Below are positions 1 through 11,432 of a stretch of DNA of 64,000 bases, in pieces. Source of the stretch: Loripinus fragilis (Eukaryota; Mollusca; Bivalvia; Lucinida; Lucinidae); the NCBI GenBank assembly GCA_964019695.1, contig OZ026531.1:9681701-9745700 (forward strand), given 5' to 3'. A model generated the notes under the pieces. The model was not told the DNA's origin, made no database searches, and was given only the letters and a program-made list of their open reading frames with translations. The position numbers were made by a program, and so were the translations under genes. Position 1 is the first letter of the stretch; every line of letters starts with the position of its first letter.

Positions 1-76
1 GACAAACCAACAAACATAATTACAGAAAAGGCAAAAACTATATACCCCCTTATATACTTCGTACCGGGGGTATAAA
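1..76 (+). repeat. 3' end of a tandem-core element with terminal stem-loop
   Basis: This is the terminal segment of the same element found whole at 50360-51900: the text from the GACA-rich stretch to the hairpin is nearly identical to 51835-51900. The hairpin arms are TATACCCCC and GGGGGTATA around a loop of about 16 bases (roughly 40-74). The tandem body would lie off the left edge. No gene is present. Confidence 0.8.
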
Positions 77-2066
77 AATACCTGTGTTTAGGGTAACCCG
101 ACCCTACCTAAATTTACTGGTGAAACAGTGTTTTTTCTGGAAAAATAAAATTTTATGCACTTTGAAAGGCAAGATGCCTTTCAAAATGCATAAAATTGTA
201 TTTTTATTCAGAAAAAAATTTAATTTAGATCGTTACCCAAAACACCCTTTTTTATTTGGCCTTAGAAGAAAAAGATTAAATTGCTTCCTGCCAGTCACAT
301 CTTTTGTTGTCTCTTCTTCTCTTCTGCTTATGTTCTTGAAGGGACTTTATTGCAAGCAATATGGACCCAGGGAGCTTTCTTATAAGGATTGATATTTCTT
401 CCCCGATACCAGCCTGATCAGGGTTCATATGGTTTACCTCTGTGAAAAAATCTTGTCTGAAATGCTTATGAATATATGCAGATGTTTGTTTGTTTGTTTG
501 ATTTGATTCTTTACGTCCCATCAACAATCGTAAGCACATAGTACGGAACTGACTGTCTCTGAATTATAGAAGCTGATGTATAGGGACAAAAATTCCACTC
601 ATCCGCTCATAATTACGAGTAAAATCTAGAAAGGACAAGTAACTTTTCCTAAAGCACTCGTCCTGGAGGATGAGTGCTTTGGGAAGAATTACTGGAGGGA
701 GTCATATTCAGGCCCCCTAGCAGACTCTCATGAAATAAAAGGTTTTTTATAAAGGCTATTTTAGGCAAAATAAAGGTTGTTTCATTGAAATCCTAACAAA
801 AATAAAGAGCAAATTCACATCAAATTTTCTAGCATTTTTATCGGATCCTGATCTTAAAACCCATGTTATGATTACAGAAAGATGATTTTATAAAGGGGTG
901 CAGCAAATCCTTAGCCAATAAAAATATAACCCATTTATCACAAATCAATAGAAAATTACTTTTGTTGTTTACTCCCTAGTTGAAATAAATGCTTGTGTTA
1001 AGCAGTGTTGGATTGCGAAATTAATCACATATTTTCTAATCTAGAAGGGGGGTATGGGGGTCCTCCCCCGAAAAATTTTGAAAACCAAGAAAGCGGGAGA
1101 AGCCATCTCTGGTCATTTTGTAAGGACAACCTTACTTCCAGAAAACGACAATTTCAGAGGATATTGCTCCCATTTATTGTATGTTCTTTTTTAAATTTAA
1201 AATTTAGATATGCATATTGTCTGTATTAGTCTTGGGGTGTATATAGATAACAATGTTTAGATTTGACAACCTTCAACAATGAAATTAGAACATCAGGACA
1301 TTATTCGAAAGTCAAAAAAATAGATGCTATCCATTAATATTTGCTGGTGCAGTTATTGCAGTTGGTAGCATGTCAAACCTAACGTCTGTGGGGTTTGCAG
1401 GTTATATTCCCAGATCAGGCACATTCTTTTACAAGTTGTCAGTGACTAGTGAAAGATGATCACTGAGTACTAGTGAAAGGATTTAGGTTAAGCCAGCCTA
1501 GGTAAAGAGTAGTTAGGATCAACTAGTCATTCTGACATTACCTCAGCTGTTTAGCATGGATGGTAAGGCAAGAAATAAACCCAAAAGCATTTATATTAAC
1601 CTTACCTCACTCTTTTTTATTGCTGCCTTATCTGAAGCCTCAGAAAATTTGACTATAAGAGTCATCCTGGTGCAAGATGTAGGTGTAGACACAATGGTCT
1701 GAGGATGAATACACCTCAAGATGTCACAGACATTACTTATCAACATATGTATGGTCTTATTTCTTATGCTCAAACTGATCTTGCAAATTTAAAGGTTTAT
1801 TAACCAAAATAAAGGTTATTAAAGGTTTTTCAGGCAAATTAAAGGTTTTAAAGGATTGCAACCAAATTAAAGGTTTCTAAAGGTTTTAAAGGTTCCACTA
1901 GGGGGCCTGCATATTACATAATACTCCCTTATGTTCTTTATTGCATACACTTTAAAAGGACAAGTGCATGTGTTTGCAGGACGAGTGAAAATTGTCTGTC
2001 ACTCCTCCTGCAGGACTAGTGCAATATTGATATATTTTTGACACCTGGATGTACAATTCTACTTAC
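77..2066. other. CDC6 intron, left edge of window
   Basis: This stretch lies downstream of the last visible CDC6 exon and must contain part of its next intron. A fragment of the (CAAA)n-tailed SINE lies at about 484-538. An A-rich sequence repeating 'aaaggtt' occurs at about 1790-1890. I found no exon encoding the Walker B or sensor motifs of CDC6 here, so they should lie off the left edge. Confidence 0.5.
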
Positions 2067-2230
2067 ATGGAAGGGCCATCTGAAGTGAGGCTTTTCTCAA
2101 AAGCTCTTAACCGCTCTTTGGCCGTCGGAGCATTTTTACCAGTTAGGTCTGTGTAAAGTTTACCAAATACTGTGGCAGAATCCTTCAATGTCATACAATT
2201 GAGATACAAGGTCTTACAGCTGTGGGATCC
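2067..2230 (-). CDS. CDC6: CDC6 exon 7 (last visible coding exon)
   Basis: This exon continues the AAA+ ATPase domain after the Walker A exon. It starts after a TTTGTAG acceptor and ends before GTAAGT. It enters in phase 0, as the previous exon requires, and leaves in phase 2. It encodes 54 full codons. The segment TLYLNCMTLKDS matches the beta-strand after Walker A in CDC6, where vertebrates have an LNCMSL motif; ORC1 has a different sequence there, which favours CDC6. The exon ends at DGPS, just before the expected Walker B strand. That strand (hydrophobic residues then DE) was not found in the remaining 2 kb, so the gene continues off the window. Confidence 0.88.
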
Positions 2231-2282
2231 CTACAAATACAATGTGCACGGGTTAAGACAACCCAACATTTTCAGCATAAAA

Positions 2283-2493
2283 TTGTTTTGTTTGTTTGTT
2301 TGCTTTGATTCTTTACGTCCCATCAACAATCTTTCAAGTAAACAGGGACGGGTCTTCCTGGGTTGAACCAGTACTAAGCTAGGATAAACGTGTCTGGCTC
2401 AAGGACACAACGCAGTGACATAGGTGAGGCTCTAACCCGCGGCCCCTTGGTCTCGTGTCAAGCACTCTACCAGAGCCACTGCGCTCCCTGATC
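2283..2493 (-). repeat. tRNA-derived SINE, family A
   Basis: Read on the minus strand, the element begins with a tRNA-like Pol III promoter. The A-box-like stretch is TGGCTCTGGTAGAGTG and the B-box-like stretch resembles GGGTTAGAGCC. The body contains the 'accagtactaagc' core shared by all copies, and the tail is (CAAA)n. It is the full-length type of about 210 bp. Near-identical relatives lie at 5730-5940, 35515-35735 and 63370-63570. Confidence 0.8.
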
Positions 2494-2706
2494 TGATATT
2501 TTATGTGATATACCAAGCCTTATTTGGTTTTATTACCAAGTGACAAAAATTGTTAACGTCTTCTGCTGCACTTTTCGTGGCACTTTAAGGATCAAGATGT
2601 TTTTGTTTGTTTTAATTCTTGACATTATCAGTCAACAATTTTTTAGTCATGTCAGGATGATTACCTGGGCTAAACCAGTAAGCATGAGGACAAAGTGTCT
2701 TCCTCA

Positions 2707-3121
2707 AAAACACAATCAAGGTTCATACAGACAAGTTTGTGTAAAGTTCAAGGACTTTTCCAGGAAAGACTTCCTACTGTTCTCAAGGCCTGAAAACTTA
2801 TGAAAAATACGGATTTACCCATTAAAATTCTATTTTTGAAATACAAGACTGCATTACTCATGATTAGTTACTAAAGATGTGTTTTAGAAAATAAGTATAA
2901 AATTGTGGTGCCTTCATTTGGTGCAGCATATGCTGCACCACACTTTTATACTGATTTAGGCCTCCAAAGACAGTGTTGAATCCTCCTAAAAATGGTAAAA
3001 TTCAAGGACTTTTCAAGGCCTTTGAGTGTATTTCCAGTACTTTTCAAGGCAAATTTTATTTTCAAGGACCTTTAAGGACAGTCTTGTATATTCAAGTACT
3101 TTTCAAGCCTGTGCGAACCCT
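2707..3121. mobile_element. hAT-like non-autonomous element
   Basis: The right end reads on the minus strand CAGGGTTCGCACAGGCTTG, a terminal form typical of animal hAT elements. The interior carries repeated 'ttcaaggac' motifs and a palindrome around 'ggtgcagcatatgctgcacc'. A second copy lies at about 36595-36977. The left end here is degraded and I could not define an 8-bp target duplication. No transposase ORF is present. Confidence 0.6.
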
Positions 3122-3611
3122 GACAATGCTGATCTGCTGATAGAGTTTACGCCAAAGGTATTAAATTAACTTTTTGAGAGTTTCAAAAACTCCATGGATC
3201 ATCAATAATGACAATTCTGCAGATTGCTTAAAAAACATTTTTTCCCTTTTAACTCTTTGCATGGTAGATAACTTTTCATGATTTTGCTGTCGTCTGCAAA
3301 CTTTTTCAAAAATTAATGTTTCAAAAAATTTCAGAAGCACTATCAGTCTATCAGAGTATCAAACGGTTTGTTGGTCCTGATCTGGGTATGATAGGGTAGG
3401 TCTAGGACCAAAATATTTAGGATCAGTAGGGTATAAACCGGAAACAACTTACAAGATTTTTTTGCCTAAATTTTGAGTTATTAAAGTTAAGCAGTTACTT
3501 TCGGTTATCAAAGTTTACTGGATATCTTTCAAATATTGATAGCTTTGTTGAACTCTTTGCATGCTGTGTAATTTTCATGTTAAATTGGTCATCTGCAGAC
3601 TTTTACACGGG

Positions 3612-4105
3612 TGGTAATGTCGTAAGGGGCGATCAAAAGTTATGCAAACGGTCGCCTTACGAGAGCGTCCAGATATGAGTGACGGGATGAAAATAAAACG
3701 AGCAAAACAGGTAAGTTAGTGACTTCTACATTTATTTCAATGTTTGCAGATTAATATTCAGAAATCAGACTATGCTATTCCCAATAGTTATCATTTTTAT
3801 ATAATGGCAAGCTATAGCGGAAGTGGAAAATCGAGTAGTTAGTCTAAAAATCAATTTCTCCTGGACGAGGGTATGTTGATTTTTTGGTTTTGACCTTAAA
3901 TAAACATAGTTTAGGGAATTTTTAACATGTTAAGTGGCACTTTAATTAACACAAATATACCTTACATGAATTTTCTTTTATGCCTTGATAGCGTTTACTC
4001 AAAATTGGGTTTAAAATGTTGACATAGACTAAATAGAAAAAAAAATCATGACTTACGACATTGACTCCCCCTTACGAGTCAGTTAACCCTTACGAGCAAG
4101 TATGG
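3612..4105. mobile_element. fold-back element with GTAAGGGGC termini, copy 1
   Basis: The ends carry inverted GTCGTAAGGGG motifs (left at about 3619, right at about 4060-4100). The interior shares the stretch CTATTCCCAATA and other blocks with the reverse complement of 7490-7961. The two are therefore opposite-orientation copies of one non-autonomous family about 0.5 kb long. No coding capacity is seen. Confidence 0.55.
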
Positions 4106-4215
4106 TAAACGCCCTTCATCTGATAGAAAACGGATTACTCTTAAGTGTCTGCTAGAAAATTATTGGTCTAGCGCTTGCACATTATCCATACATGATAGAG
4201 GGTCTCAATGGGGTA

Positions 4216-4625
4216 CCTTTGAAATCGCTAATCAGTAAAATTTGGGCCCCATAGATCGCTAATTTGTAAAGTTATGCCCACAAATCGCCAACTAGTAAAA
4301 TTGAGGCCCCCAAATCGCTAATAAGTTACATTTTGGTCCCAGAAATCAGTAATAAGTAAATTTTAGGCTCAAAAATCAGTAATCTGTCTGGAGGTGTTTA
4401 CGAGGTGGAATAGCGTATAGGGTTTTTCCATCAAGTTCGTTAACTGATTAATCGCGCCACTGTGCTATTTGGTATTTCTTTGCCCCCAAATCGCTTATCA
4501 TTATATTTTATGCCTTAATTTGCTAACCACTAGAAGCTCTCATTCTGCTATTGGTTAAATTTACCCTAAGTTCGCTAACCCTTAAATTTTAGGGCCATAC
4601 TTCGTCAATAAGTAAACCCCATTGA
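4216..4625 (+). repeat. degenerate 34-36 bp minisatellite
   Basis: Roughly ten imperfect copies follow the pattern 'aaatcgctaataagtaaa' then 'atttgggccccc'. Unit length and spacing vary by a few bases. Later copies are more diverged and are interrupted by a non-matching stretch near 4390-4470. No ORF or known family is recognised. Confidence 0.65.
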
Positions 4626-5729
4626 TACCCTCATGATATACACTTGAAATTAATCATCTCATCTTTAAAGCCTTCTGCAAAGAATAAAATGCTTAAAGAC
4701 TGTTTTTTGTTGTTCTTTGTTTAAAGAAGAGTAAATTAGGACAGTAGTACTTCATGGTTTGAAACCATTACGAGAGCAACCATGTGATCAGAATTCAAAA
4801 TAATTTAGAAGAATTGATTACTGAATGATCTGGTTCCAAACTAGCGAAATCATTACACATCAAAGAAATGGCAACCAGGGTGCTTCTTTACCTATATAAG
4901 AATCTTAAAAGATCTTTGAAATAGTGATCAGAATTTGAAAAAAAAATAACACTAATTCACCCTCTACAAAACAGGGAAGACGCTATAAACGAATATAACC
5001 TGTCAAAAACATGGCCAACAGAAGCGTGACTTATTGAAGTAAAGAAAAATTCAAATATCTTCCCGTAAAGCAACTCACATTTACAAAAGTCTTGAAAACT
5101 TGGATTTTATAACCCTCTCCCCTTTATTTCTCAATTTTCATCTTTAAACTGGGTACCCATTTTCGACCAAACTGAGGGAATTCATTGACTTTTTTTCGAA
5201 GAGTAAGATGCACTAAAATTTTAAGGATAGGTGGGCCTGTAAAATCCAAAAGTTAAACGCCTTCTTTCTGCGCATGCGTAAGAACAATGCTAAGATATGC
5301 GACGTGTGACCTAAGATGTGTTTTACATATGTTGTGTATGTACGTAGCGACATTTCTTAGTCTGAATGCTATCTTGTATCAATGGAGAGAGGTGGGGGAG
5401 AGAAGCATCTAAATTGAACTGAAAGACATGTTTCAACTTTCCAATGAAAAACGTTGCGTATCTTAGCATTTTTCGTACACATGCGCAGAAAGAAGATATT
5501 ACCATTTTTGATTCATAGAGCACTTCTATCCATTCCTTAATAATTCAGCACGTTTACACTTTGAAAAAATAGCACTGCATTCATGGTCAAAACGGCACCA
5601 GACTTAAGGATGACACATTAGGTGCGGGGGCAGAAAATGCAAGTTTTCACAACTTTGTAAACGGACCTCGCGCATACCAAAAGGGCAATTTGTTCGAAAT
5701 AAGGATTATCAATATACGAATCAAGATTG

Positions 5730-5940
5730 ATTTTTTGTTTGATTTTTTTTTTGATTCTTTACGTCCCATCAACAATCTTTCAGTTAAACAGGGACGGGTC
5801 TTCCTGGGTTGAACAAGTACTAAGCTAGGATAAATGTGTCTTGCTTAAAGACCACAATGCAGTGACGCCAGTGAGGCTCAAACCCGCGGCCCCTTGGTCT
5901 CGAGTCAAGAGCACCCTTCCACTGAGCCACTGCTCTCCCG
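5730..5940 (-). repeat. tRNA-derived SINE, family A
   Basis: This is a full-length copy. On the minus strand the head has a perfect B-box, GGGTTTGAGCC-like, after an A-box-like TGGCTCAGTGG, followed by the family core and an A/T-rich tail. It is close in sequence to the copy at 2283-2493. Confidence 0.8.
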
Positions 5941-7489
5941 AATCAAGATTGAAGTAGAATTGAACGTTTCAACAACATTTGCCTGATCTTGTCAGAAAGG
6001 GACAGCATGAAGTCCTTATTATAATAAAACAACAACATAAGTCCCTTTGATAGATGTATACGCAGTGTTTAAAACGTCCCATCAACAACTACGGTCATAT
6101 GGAGACTGGACCCAGGCATAAATTATCATCTGACAGACTGGTGAAGCTGGGGATCTAACCTGTGACCCCCAGTTCATCCGCTACACGAGGTATATTTAAG
6201 AAGACCGGGGGATAATAGAAACAGAACTGTAATCCTAGGCAAGTGCTAGCAGAGGAGTTAGGGTATAGGAAAGAGTTTGGTTGTGGTAGTACACTCAGAT
6301 TCGATGCAATTGCATTTTAGCTCTGTTCAAATCCTTGCATGTTAAAATACCAGGTTACGTAGCGAAATCGCTTGGGATACACCACCACCTGATTATGACC
6401 CACACGTCCAGTGGAAGGTGTGTGAGGGGGGCGTCTATGTTCATTGTTTTCTGGCTAATTTTATCAGGTCGGCTTACAATCCACTGACCAGTTTGCTCCA
6501 CGCCCCTTCCTCAAGATATATGTATCAAACATGCCCCAAAAACATTTAAATTTGAGCCACCCCCAAAACTATTCCCAGTCTTAGCCTTAGCCTAAGAGTG
6601 GCCCAAACATGACCCCTACCCCCCAACCCCATTTAGTAGCAACCCACACACCCCTCCCGCCCCCAGCAAAAAATATAATAAAAATAAATAAAGAAAATCA
6701 CCAAGTGAAAACATGCACATTGGTTGGGGTGGTGGAGGGGGGCTTTATTTAAAAGTTTCTGTTTACAGTATAAGCCCCCCCCCCCCAACTATACATTTCT
6801 AGCACCCCACCGCACACACACGCACGAAATATAGCTTACCCCCTTCCCAAAAGTATTCTTATCTTACCTTAACCTTAATGAGAGCCTAAAAGTACCAAAC
6901 ATCCCCATTCAATGGCAATCCCCTCCCCCCACCCCCACACCTCACACGCACAATTATAATACTATTCAAAACTTCGTTAATCTAAAAATCGAGTTGAACC
7001 AGTACCAAGCAATTAATCAAGTATTTGTTTGAAGCCACAAGGCAGCGCCTTTGCTGATGCTTGAACCCGCAACCCCTCGAGCTCGCCAATTAGTCATCGC
7101 GCTCCTCAATATAATCAACTTGGAATTGAGCCATAGCACGCGAAACTGCGTCTTAGAGATTTCTAGGCCGACCAGGTAAAATTCAAACCAGCCTCCTCAG
7201 CCACAGAAACCAGCTGCATCATTGACATTTTAATTTTAGCATGATTAGGCTGGCTTTAACATCAGTAGATATCCTGCTTTCAAAGAAGCGAAATAATGGA
7301 TGGTGTTCAGACTGCGCAGGCAGGCTGATCTGCGCCTTTGTTGGTCGCAATTGACATTAAGCAGGTTTGCACATGACGAGGATAAATTGAATTTATATCA
7401 GTGACACGTCATGCATCACAACGAGAATATTTTCTAAAACTTATCTGTTCTACTTTTCTCTTTGAACTATCCAAGTTTATTTGTCTTGT

Positions 7490-7961
7490 AAGGGGCAATC
7501 ATACCGTTAGGGGCAACCAATGTCGTAAGGGGTAATCTGCACCAAAAACTCGTCGCAGACACAAAGTGACGTCAAGAAGATGGTGTATACTGCTTATGCT
7601 TGAAAAATAAGTTGGAAAGGTTATGATTGTTTACAAAAATAAAGCATTAAAGAACATTTATTGAACAGAACACCTTCATTAGCAACTACTAAAATGATAT
7701 AATGCGTACACCTTACTCAGGAGAAAGTATATCATTCGTTAGTTGTAAACTTTCTTACGTCAGATTCTTTTGCCTTTTGTACAGAAATGGACATTATTGG
7801 GAATAGCATTCTCCGTTTCCTTAAAATAGGCTCAAAAACGGTAAAAACAGTTAAAACAGGACTACTCACATAGCTGATTCCATTGTTTATTGCTCCCGTA
7901 GCTCATGTCCGGATGATCTCGTAAAGATTTCATTTGCATGACCGTTCGATTGCCCCTTGTG
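7490..7961. mobile_element. fold-back element with GTAAGGGGC termini, copy 2 (inverted)
   Basis: The left end has three spaced copies of a 'gtaaggggcaat' motif (7493, 7507 and 7526 regions). The right end reads on the minus strand CACAAGGGGCAATCG. It is the reverse-orientation relative of 3612-4105. The right boundary falls about 25 bp from the donor end of CDC6 exon 6 at 7987. Confidence 0.55.
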
Positions 7962-7986
7962 TTTTACTACATGCAAATTAAGTTAC

Positions 7987-8186
7987 CTTTAACTCATCAA
8001 TGATATGTGTAAGTACAGCTGTCTTGCCGGTTCCTGGTGCTCCAGATATATACAAGCTCCCGGAAGTTTTTGTCGACATGTGGCCCTTTAAGAATGTATG
8101 TATCTCAGACATTTCCTTGTCCCGACCAACCAGTCTTTCAGGTTTCGCTGTGTGGAAAGACTGTTTGGCCTGGTTGTATGCATGAC
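7987..8186 (-). CDS. CDC6: CDC6 exon 6 (Walker A exon)
   Basis: CDC6 is the AAA+ loader that binds ORC on origins in G1 and recruits Cdt1-MCM. This exon encodes the start of the ATPase domain. It contains the conserved sequence before the fold (NQAKQSFHTAKPERLVGRDK, where the family has a basic linker then the sensor helix) and a perfect Walker A, GAPGTGKT, at about residues 288-295 of the assembled protein. The acceptor is CATTTGCAG and the donor AAAG/GTAACT. It enters in phase 1 and leaves in phase 0, matching both neighbours. Family identity is strong from the stretch GSLYISGAPGTGKTA, almost identical to the vertebrate protein. Confidence 0.95.
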
Positions 8187-8906
8187 CTGCAAATGTTAAA
8201 AAGTCCAACTCACAGTCTGATATTATGACATAAAATTTTGCTAATTATATAACTATATAATTTACTATCACGCAAGTACTAGTTTAGCAAAAGCATACTT
8301 CATGAAATCAAATTTGGTGATAAAGCTGTCATGTAAAGCCATATAGTGACAGGTATTTTAATACTGATTGGCAGATTGAGATGTTTTAAAGAGGCAAAGC
8401 TAATGGACATGATTCTTGATAAATGTATGTTTCAAAATGGGTTTCCTTAATTTCAGTAACATATGATGTTGGTACACATTGGAATTGCCTCATTGAGGCA
8501 ATTAAAATGTGCACCTACAACATATATGTCCATTCAATAAATGAGTGTTTTTCACAATAAACTTAATTTTTTCACAAACTTCTCAACTAATTTTTTATGT
8601 TTCAGTGCAATGAGCATGTAGAAATGAACAAGTGTTTGTGGAGTTGAGCCTGCACTTGGATGACAGATAATAGATAGCCAATTTTATACTAATCACAGCT
8701 AATCTTAAGATATTTCATTGGAAACCAATGCTAAATTGGTGGTTGCCTGGTTGCATAAAAAGCCTAATTATACATAGAAGCATATGGAAAGTTGGAAACC
8801 AGATAGTGCAACTACCATTTTATGAATGAAACATGTACTGGCCTCAAGGTGGAAGGACATTTGCCCAGAGGCTTTCCACAAAGAAACATTTTTACTCATT
8901 TTTGGC
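8187..8906. other. CDC6 intron 5, left part
   Basis: This part of the intron holds a small palindrome at about 8460-8560, centred on 'tgcctcattgaggca'. Its arms resemble the 'acatatgttgtgg' MITE family seen at 41222-41290 and 62680-62820. Nothing else is recognised. Confidence 0.45.
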
Positions 8907-9771
8907 GGGTGCACGACAATTCGTCGAAAGACACTTTGTCCAATGCGACAATATGTCAATAAAGACAACTGGTCTACTACGACAGTTTGTCGAATGCAAC
9001 ACCTTAGTCTACTCCTTTTTTTTACCTACGACATTTGGTCGAAAAAATTACAGTTGATCTTACCTTACATGTACATTGCGATGTTATTTTTGGTGGCGTG
9101 CTTGAGTGTAACGGTATTTACGCAACAATGTTCTATTGGGCTGCAGGAAAGTATTATTGAGTGATAAAGTTTTGTGAGTGAATAAAATGTTTTGATCTCC
9201 AGTGTTGTTTGTTATATCATTTTAGTTCAGTGATAGTTTATTTGTAGTAAAGATGGATGAAAAATCAGATTTTTCTTAAGTACCCGTGGTGATGGAAAGT
9301 TTAGTTTTAAGGGCTATTCATAAATTGTAAAGCCAGACTTGATCTAAAAACCGGGAAACGTTGCTGGAAATGTGACAATAGGAAATGTAAGGGCCGCATC
9401 ATAACATCGTCTGATGATCGTATATTGAAGCAAACAGCCCACAATATGCATGGACCTGACATACCTCAAATTGAAGTGCAACAGTCTATGGCCAGGACAA
9501 GAGAAGCCGCCACCAAAACAAAGGAAACTCCAATAAAGAATTGGCCAATGACTTGCCTGCTGAATTCAAAATAAAGTTGTTTCCCTTCCGTTTTTTCTCT
9601 TGATAAATGTTTGATATTTTCGACCAGTTTTAGACAATATTTAGACACATTTCCACGAAATATAAGTTTAGACCAAATGTCCATTTCGACCAAACGTTAC
9701 ATTCGACCAGTTGTCTTATTCGACCAAATGTCATATTCGACGAAGTGTCTTTCGACGAATTGTCGTGGATC
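8907..9771 (-). mobile_element. Mutator-like (MULE) element with FLYWCH relic
   Basis: The 865-bp element has long terminal inverted repeats. The left end starts GGGTGCACGACAATTC, and the right end read on the minus strand starts GGATCCACGACAATTC. It is flanked by a perfect 10-bp direct repeat, CATTTTTGGC, at 8897-8906 and 9772-9781. The inverted repeats consist of short sub-repeats alternating GTCGAA with GACAA-type blocks over about 110 bp. Target duplications of 8-11 bp with long inverted repeats are characteristic of MULEs. The interior keeps a FLYWCH-type fragment on the plus strand. It is a decayed or non-autonomous copy, since no transposase DDE domain remains. Confidence 0.85.
9262..9574 (+). 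pseudogene. FLYWCH zinc-finger fragment of a MULE transposase
   Basis: The plus strand encodes, in two frames, the pieces of a FLYWCH finger. The first is FLSTRGDGKFSFKGYS, then a stop. From 9350 comes TGKRCWKCDNRKCKGRIITS, then a later HNMHGPDIP. The order F-L, GY, W-x-C, C, H-x-x-H is the finger's ligand pattern (W, two Cys, two His). FLYWCH domains are known at the N-terminus of animal MULE transposases, and this relic lies inside an element with MULE-type ends. A frameshift or stop near 9320 separates the two halves. The frame closes at about 9574 without a catalytic domain. Confidence 0.75.
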
Positions 9772-10148
9772 CATTTTTGGCAATTCAAACTTCAAAGAAA
9801 GCAACAAGGGTCCATTCTTGAGTATAGACTGGTGGATGGACAGACCAACTTTGCAGGAATAATTCTGGAAGCAGCCTTGTGCTAAAAGATCCTTAAATTT
9901 TCTGAAAGGCCCCTTCTTCTAGAAAGCATGTGCCTTTTATAAGGCAAGTGCTGCTGTTTGAGTACTTTTCTAATATTTTTTCTTAAAATTGTTACATTGG
10001 AAAGATGGTGGAAAAAATGGCCATAATGGGAAATCTCTTGGAAATCCCCTAAAAATGTGCAACAAATTCAGGGTGGGGCAAAACATTAGGCATGATCAAG
10101 TAACCTGAAACTCACAATATTTTTTTTGGTCTTAGGGTTCAAACTTAC
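9772..10148. other. CDC6 intron 5, right part
   Basis: This is the remaining intron between the MULE and exon 5. It contains the right target duplication at its left edge and otherwise nothing I can identify. Confidence 0.5.
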
Positions 10149-10472
10149 CATCTTGCTTGTGTAACTTCAAAACTGGGGACCTCTTTACTGGGCTGTTTTC
10201 TGCAAGAGCTTTCTTCACTGATAAACCTTTTACGCTCAGTTTCGCAGGACTACTGTTAGCAGCTCTGGCTTTGAGTGGGCTTTGAAGGAGTTTCCTGGGT
10301 GACGAGATTTGAGCTTTTACACTTAGTTTCCTAGGACTACTGTTAGCAGCGCCGACTTTTAGTGGACTTTGAAGGAGTTTCTTGGGTGATAAGGTTTGAG
10401 CTTGTATGTTAGCAGCATTATCAAACTGTTTCCGTGGCGACAATGGCAATATTGTTTGGTGCTTGAGTTCAT
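10149..10472 (-). CDS. CDC6: CDC6 exon 5 (CDK-site-rich disordered region)
   Basis: A symmetrical phase-1 exon of 324 nt encodes about residues 132-239. The acceptor is TTTTTGCAG and the donor GATG/GTAAGT. The product is low-complexity and basic, with at least eight S-P-x-K/R sites (SPRK, SPKK, SPLK, SPAK, SPVK), the preferred form for cyclin-dependent kinases. CDK phosphorylation controls CDC6 stability and location in other animals. It contains a 29-residue internal tandem repeat (DNA period 87 bp) with the order SP[KR]K-LLQSPLK-AANSSP-KLSVK. The exon ends at LHKQDG, where vertebrate CDC6 has LFKQEG just before the ATPase domain. This confirms that it belongs to the same gene as exon 6. Confidence 0.9.
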
Positions 10473-11195
10473 CTGCAAAAATAACCATTTATGGGTGAAA
10501 GTTCTAAGAGAAAATTAATTCTGAAATACAGACATTCAAATCCAAGAATTCATGTTCTTCTGAGAACACAAAACAGACATTTAAACTGATGGATATGAAT
10601 ATAATCTCAATTTCAGCAAAATATTGAGAGAAAAACAACAGATTTTCAAAACCCAGGGATTCAGATAGCTATTATCACATCTGGGTTTGATATAACAACA
10701 TGTATGTTTAAAAATCAATCCACTGAAGAATTTCATATTTTGGCAACGTTATGAAATGACACTCATAATGTCGTGTTAATACAGAAAAACAAACAAATTA
10801 AAAATAATCTTAGTGTCCTACGATCATGATGATAAATATTTAATAGAATCTAACAAGTGTGCTCCGTTTTTATTGAATTATTAAACTACGAAAAATTGAT
10901 AAAAATACCTAGCAAAGCCCAGGGGATTTTCTGCCCTTCTCTAGGAGCAGAATTTCGGCCCCATTCCCAATCGAAAATAGACACCTTAAATCCCAACACC
11001 ATGTCTGTTTTTCCCAATTAAGAAAGGTAAAAAAATAATATATATTTCCCCCTTTTTTAGAGACCACTACTACTATGAGAAACAATGACCCATATCAGAA
11101 AGATACTCAAAAACTTGTGCTTCTAAGACAGTGGTATGCTTGGCATAATACAATCTAAAATAATTTGACTTCGAGGATATTTTTTTGCTACCCTT

Positions 11196-11432
11196 GTTAA
11201 GGCCTAAATGAAATATATGTGTGGTTCCTGTTGCATACCAACAAAATTTAGGGTAGGTAGGGAAATTACTAAATTTTGTTATAACATTTAACAAAGAAAA
11301 TAGGGACAAAATCTGAAAAAGTGCCCATTTTAGGTATATTTTCTCCAAAGACCATTTTAATGTTTAGGGTAGGGTTAAAAAAATTAGGGTAGGTAGGCCA
11401 ACAGGAACCACACACATATTTCATTTAAGCCT
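11196..11432. mobile_element. fold-back MITE (TTAAGGCCTAAATGAAATAT termini)
   Basis: The left arm reads TTAAGGCCTAAATGAAATAT followed by 'atgtgtggttcctgttg'. The right arm is its near-perfect inverted copy ending 'tttcatttaagccta'. The arms are about 45 bp and each is followed inward by a 'ttagggtaggtagg' block. The total length of about 240 bp has no coding potential. Confidence 0.7.

Larger units (their letters stand above)
2231..7986. other. CDC6 intron 6, repeat-filled
   Basis: This 5.8-kb intron has no supported gene. It holds SINEs at 2283-2493 and 5730-5940, a hAT-like fragment at about 2707-3121, a diverged fold-back at about 3255-3410, a fold-back element at 3612-4105, a short-unit minisatellite at 4216-4625, C-rich imperfect repeats at 6490-6960 and a second, inverted copy of the fold-back at 7490-7961. 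The remainder, including about 4630-5700, shows nothing I recognise. Confidence 0.6.

Noticed and set aside
1591..1773. Exon-like minus-strand stretch (ACATCTTGCACCAGGATGAC region) ending GAG/GTAAGG
   Set aside because: It has plausible splice edges but its peptide does not match the CDC6 region expected next (Walker B), so I did not add it.
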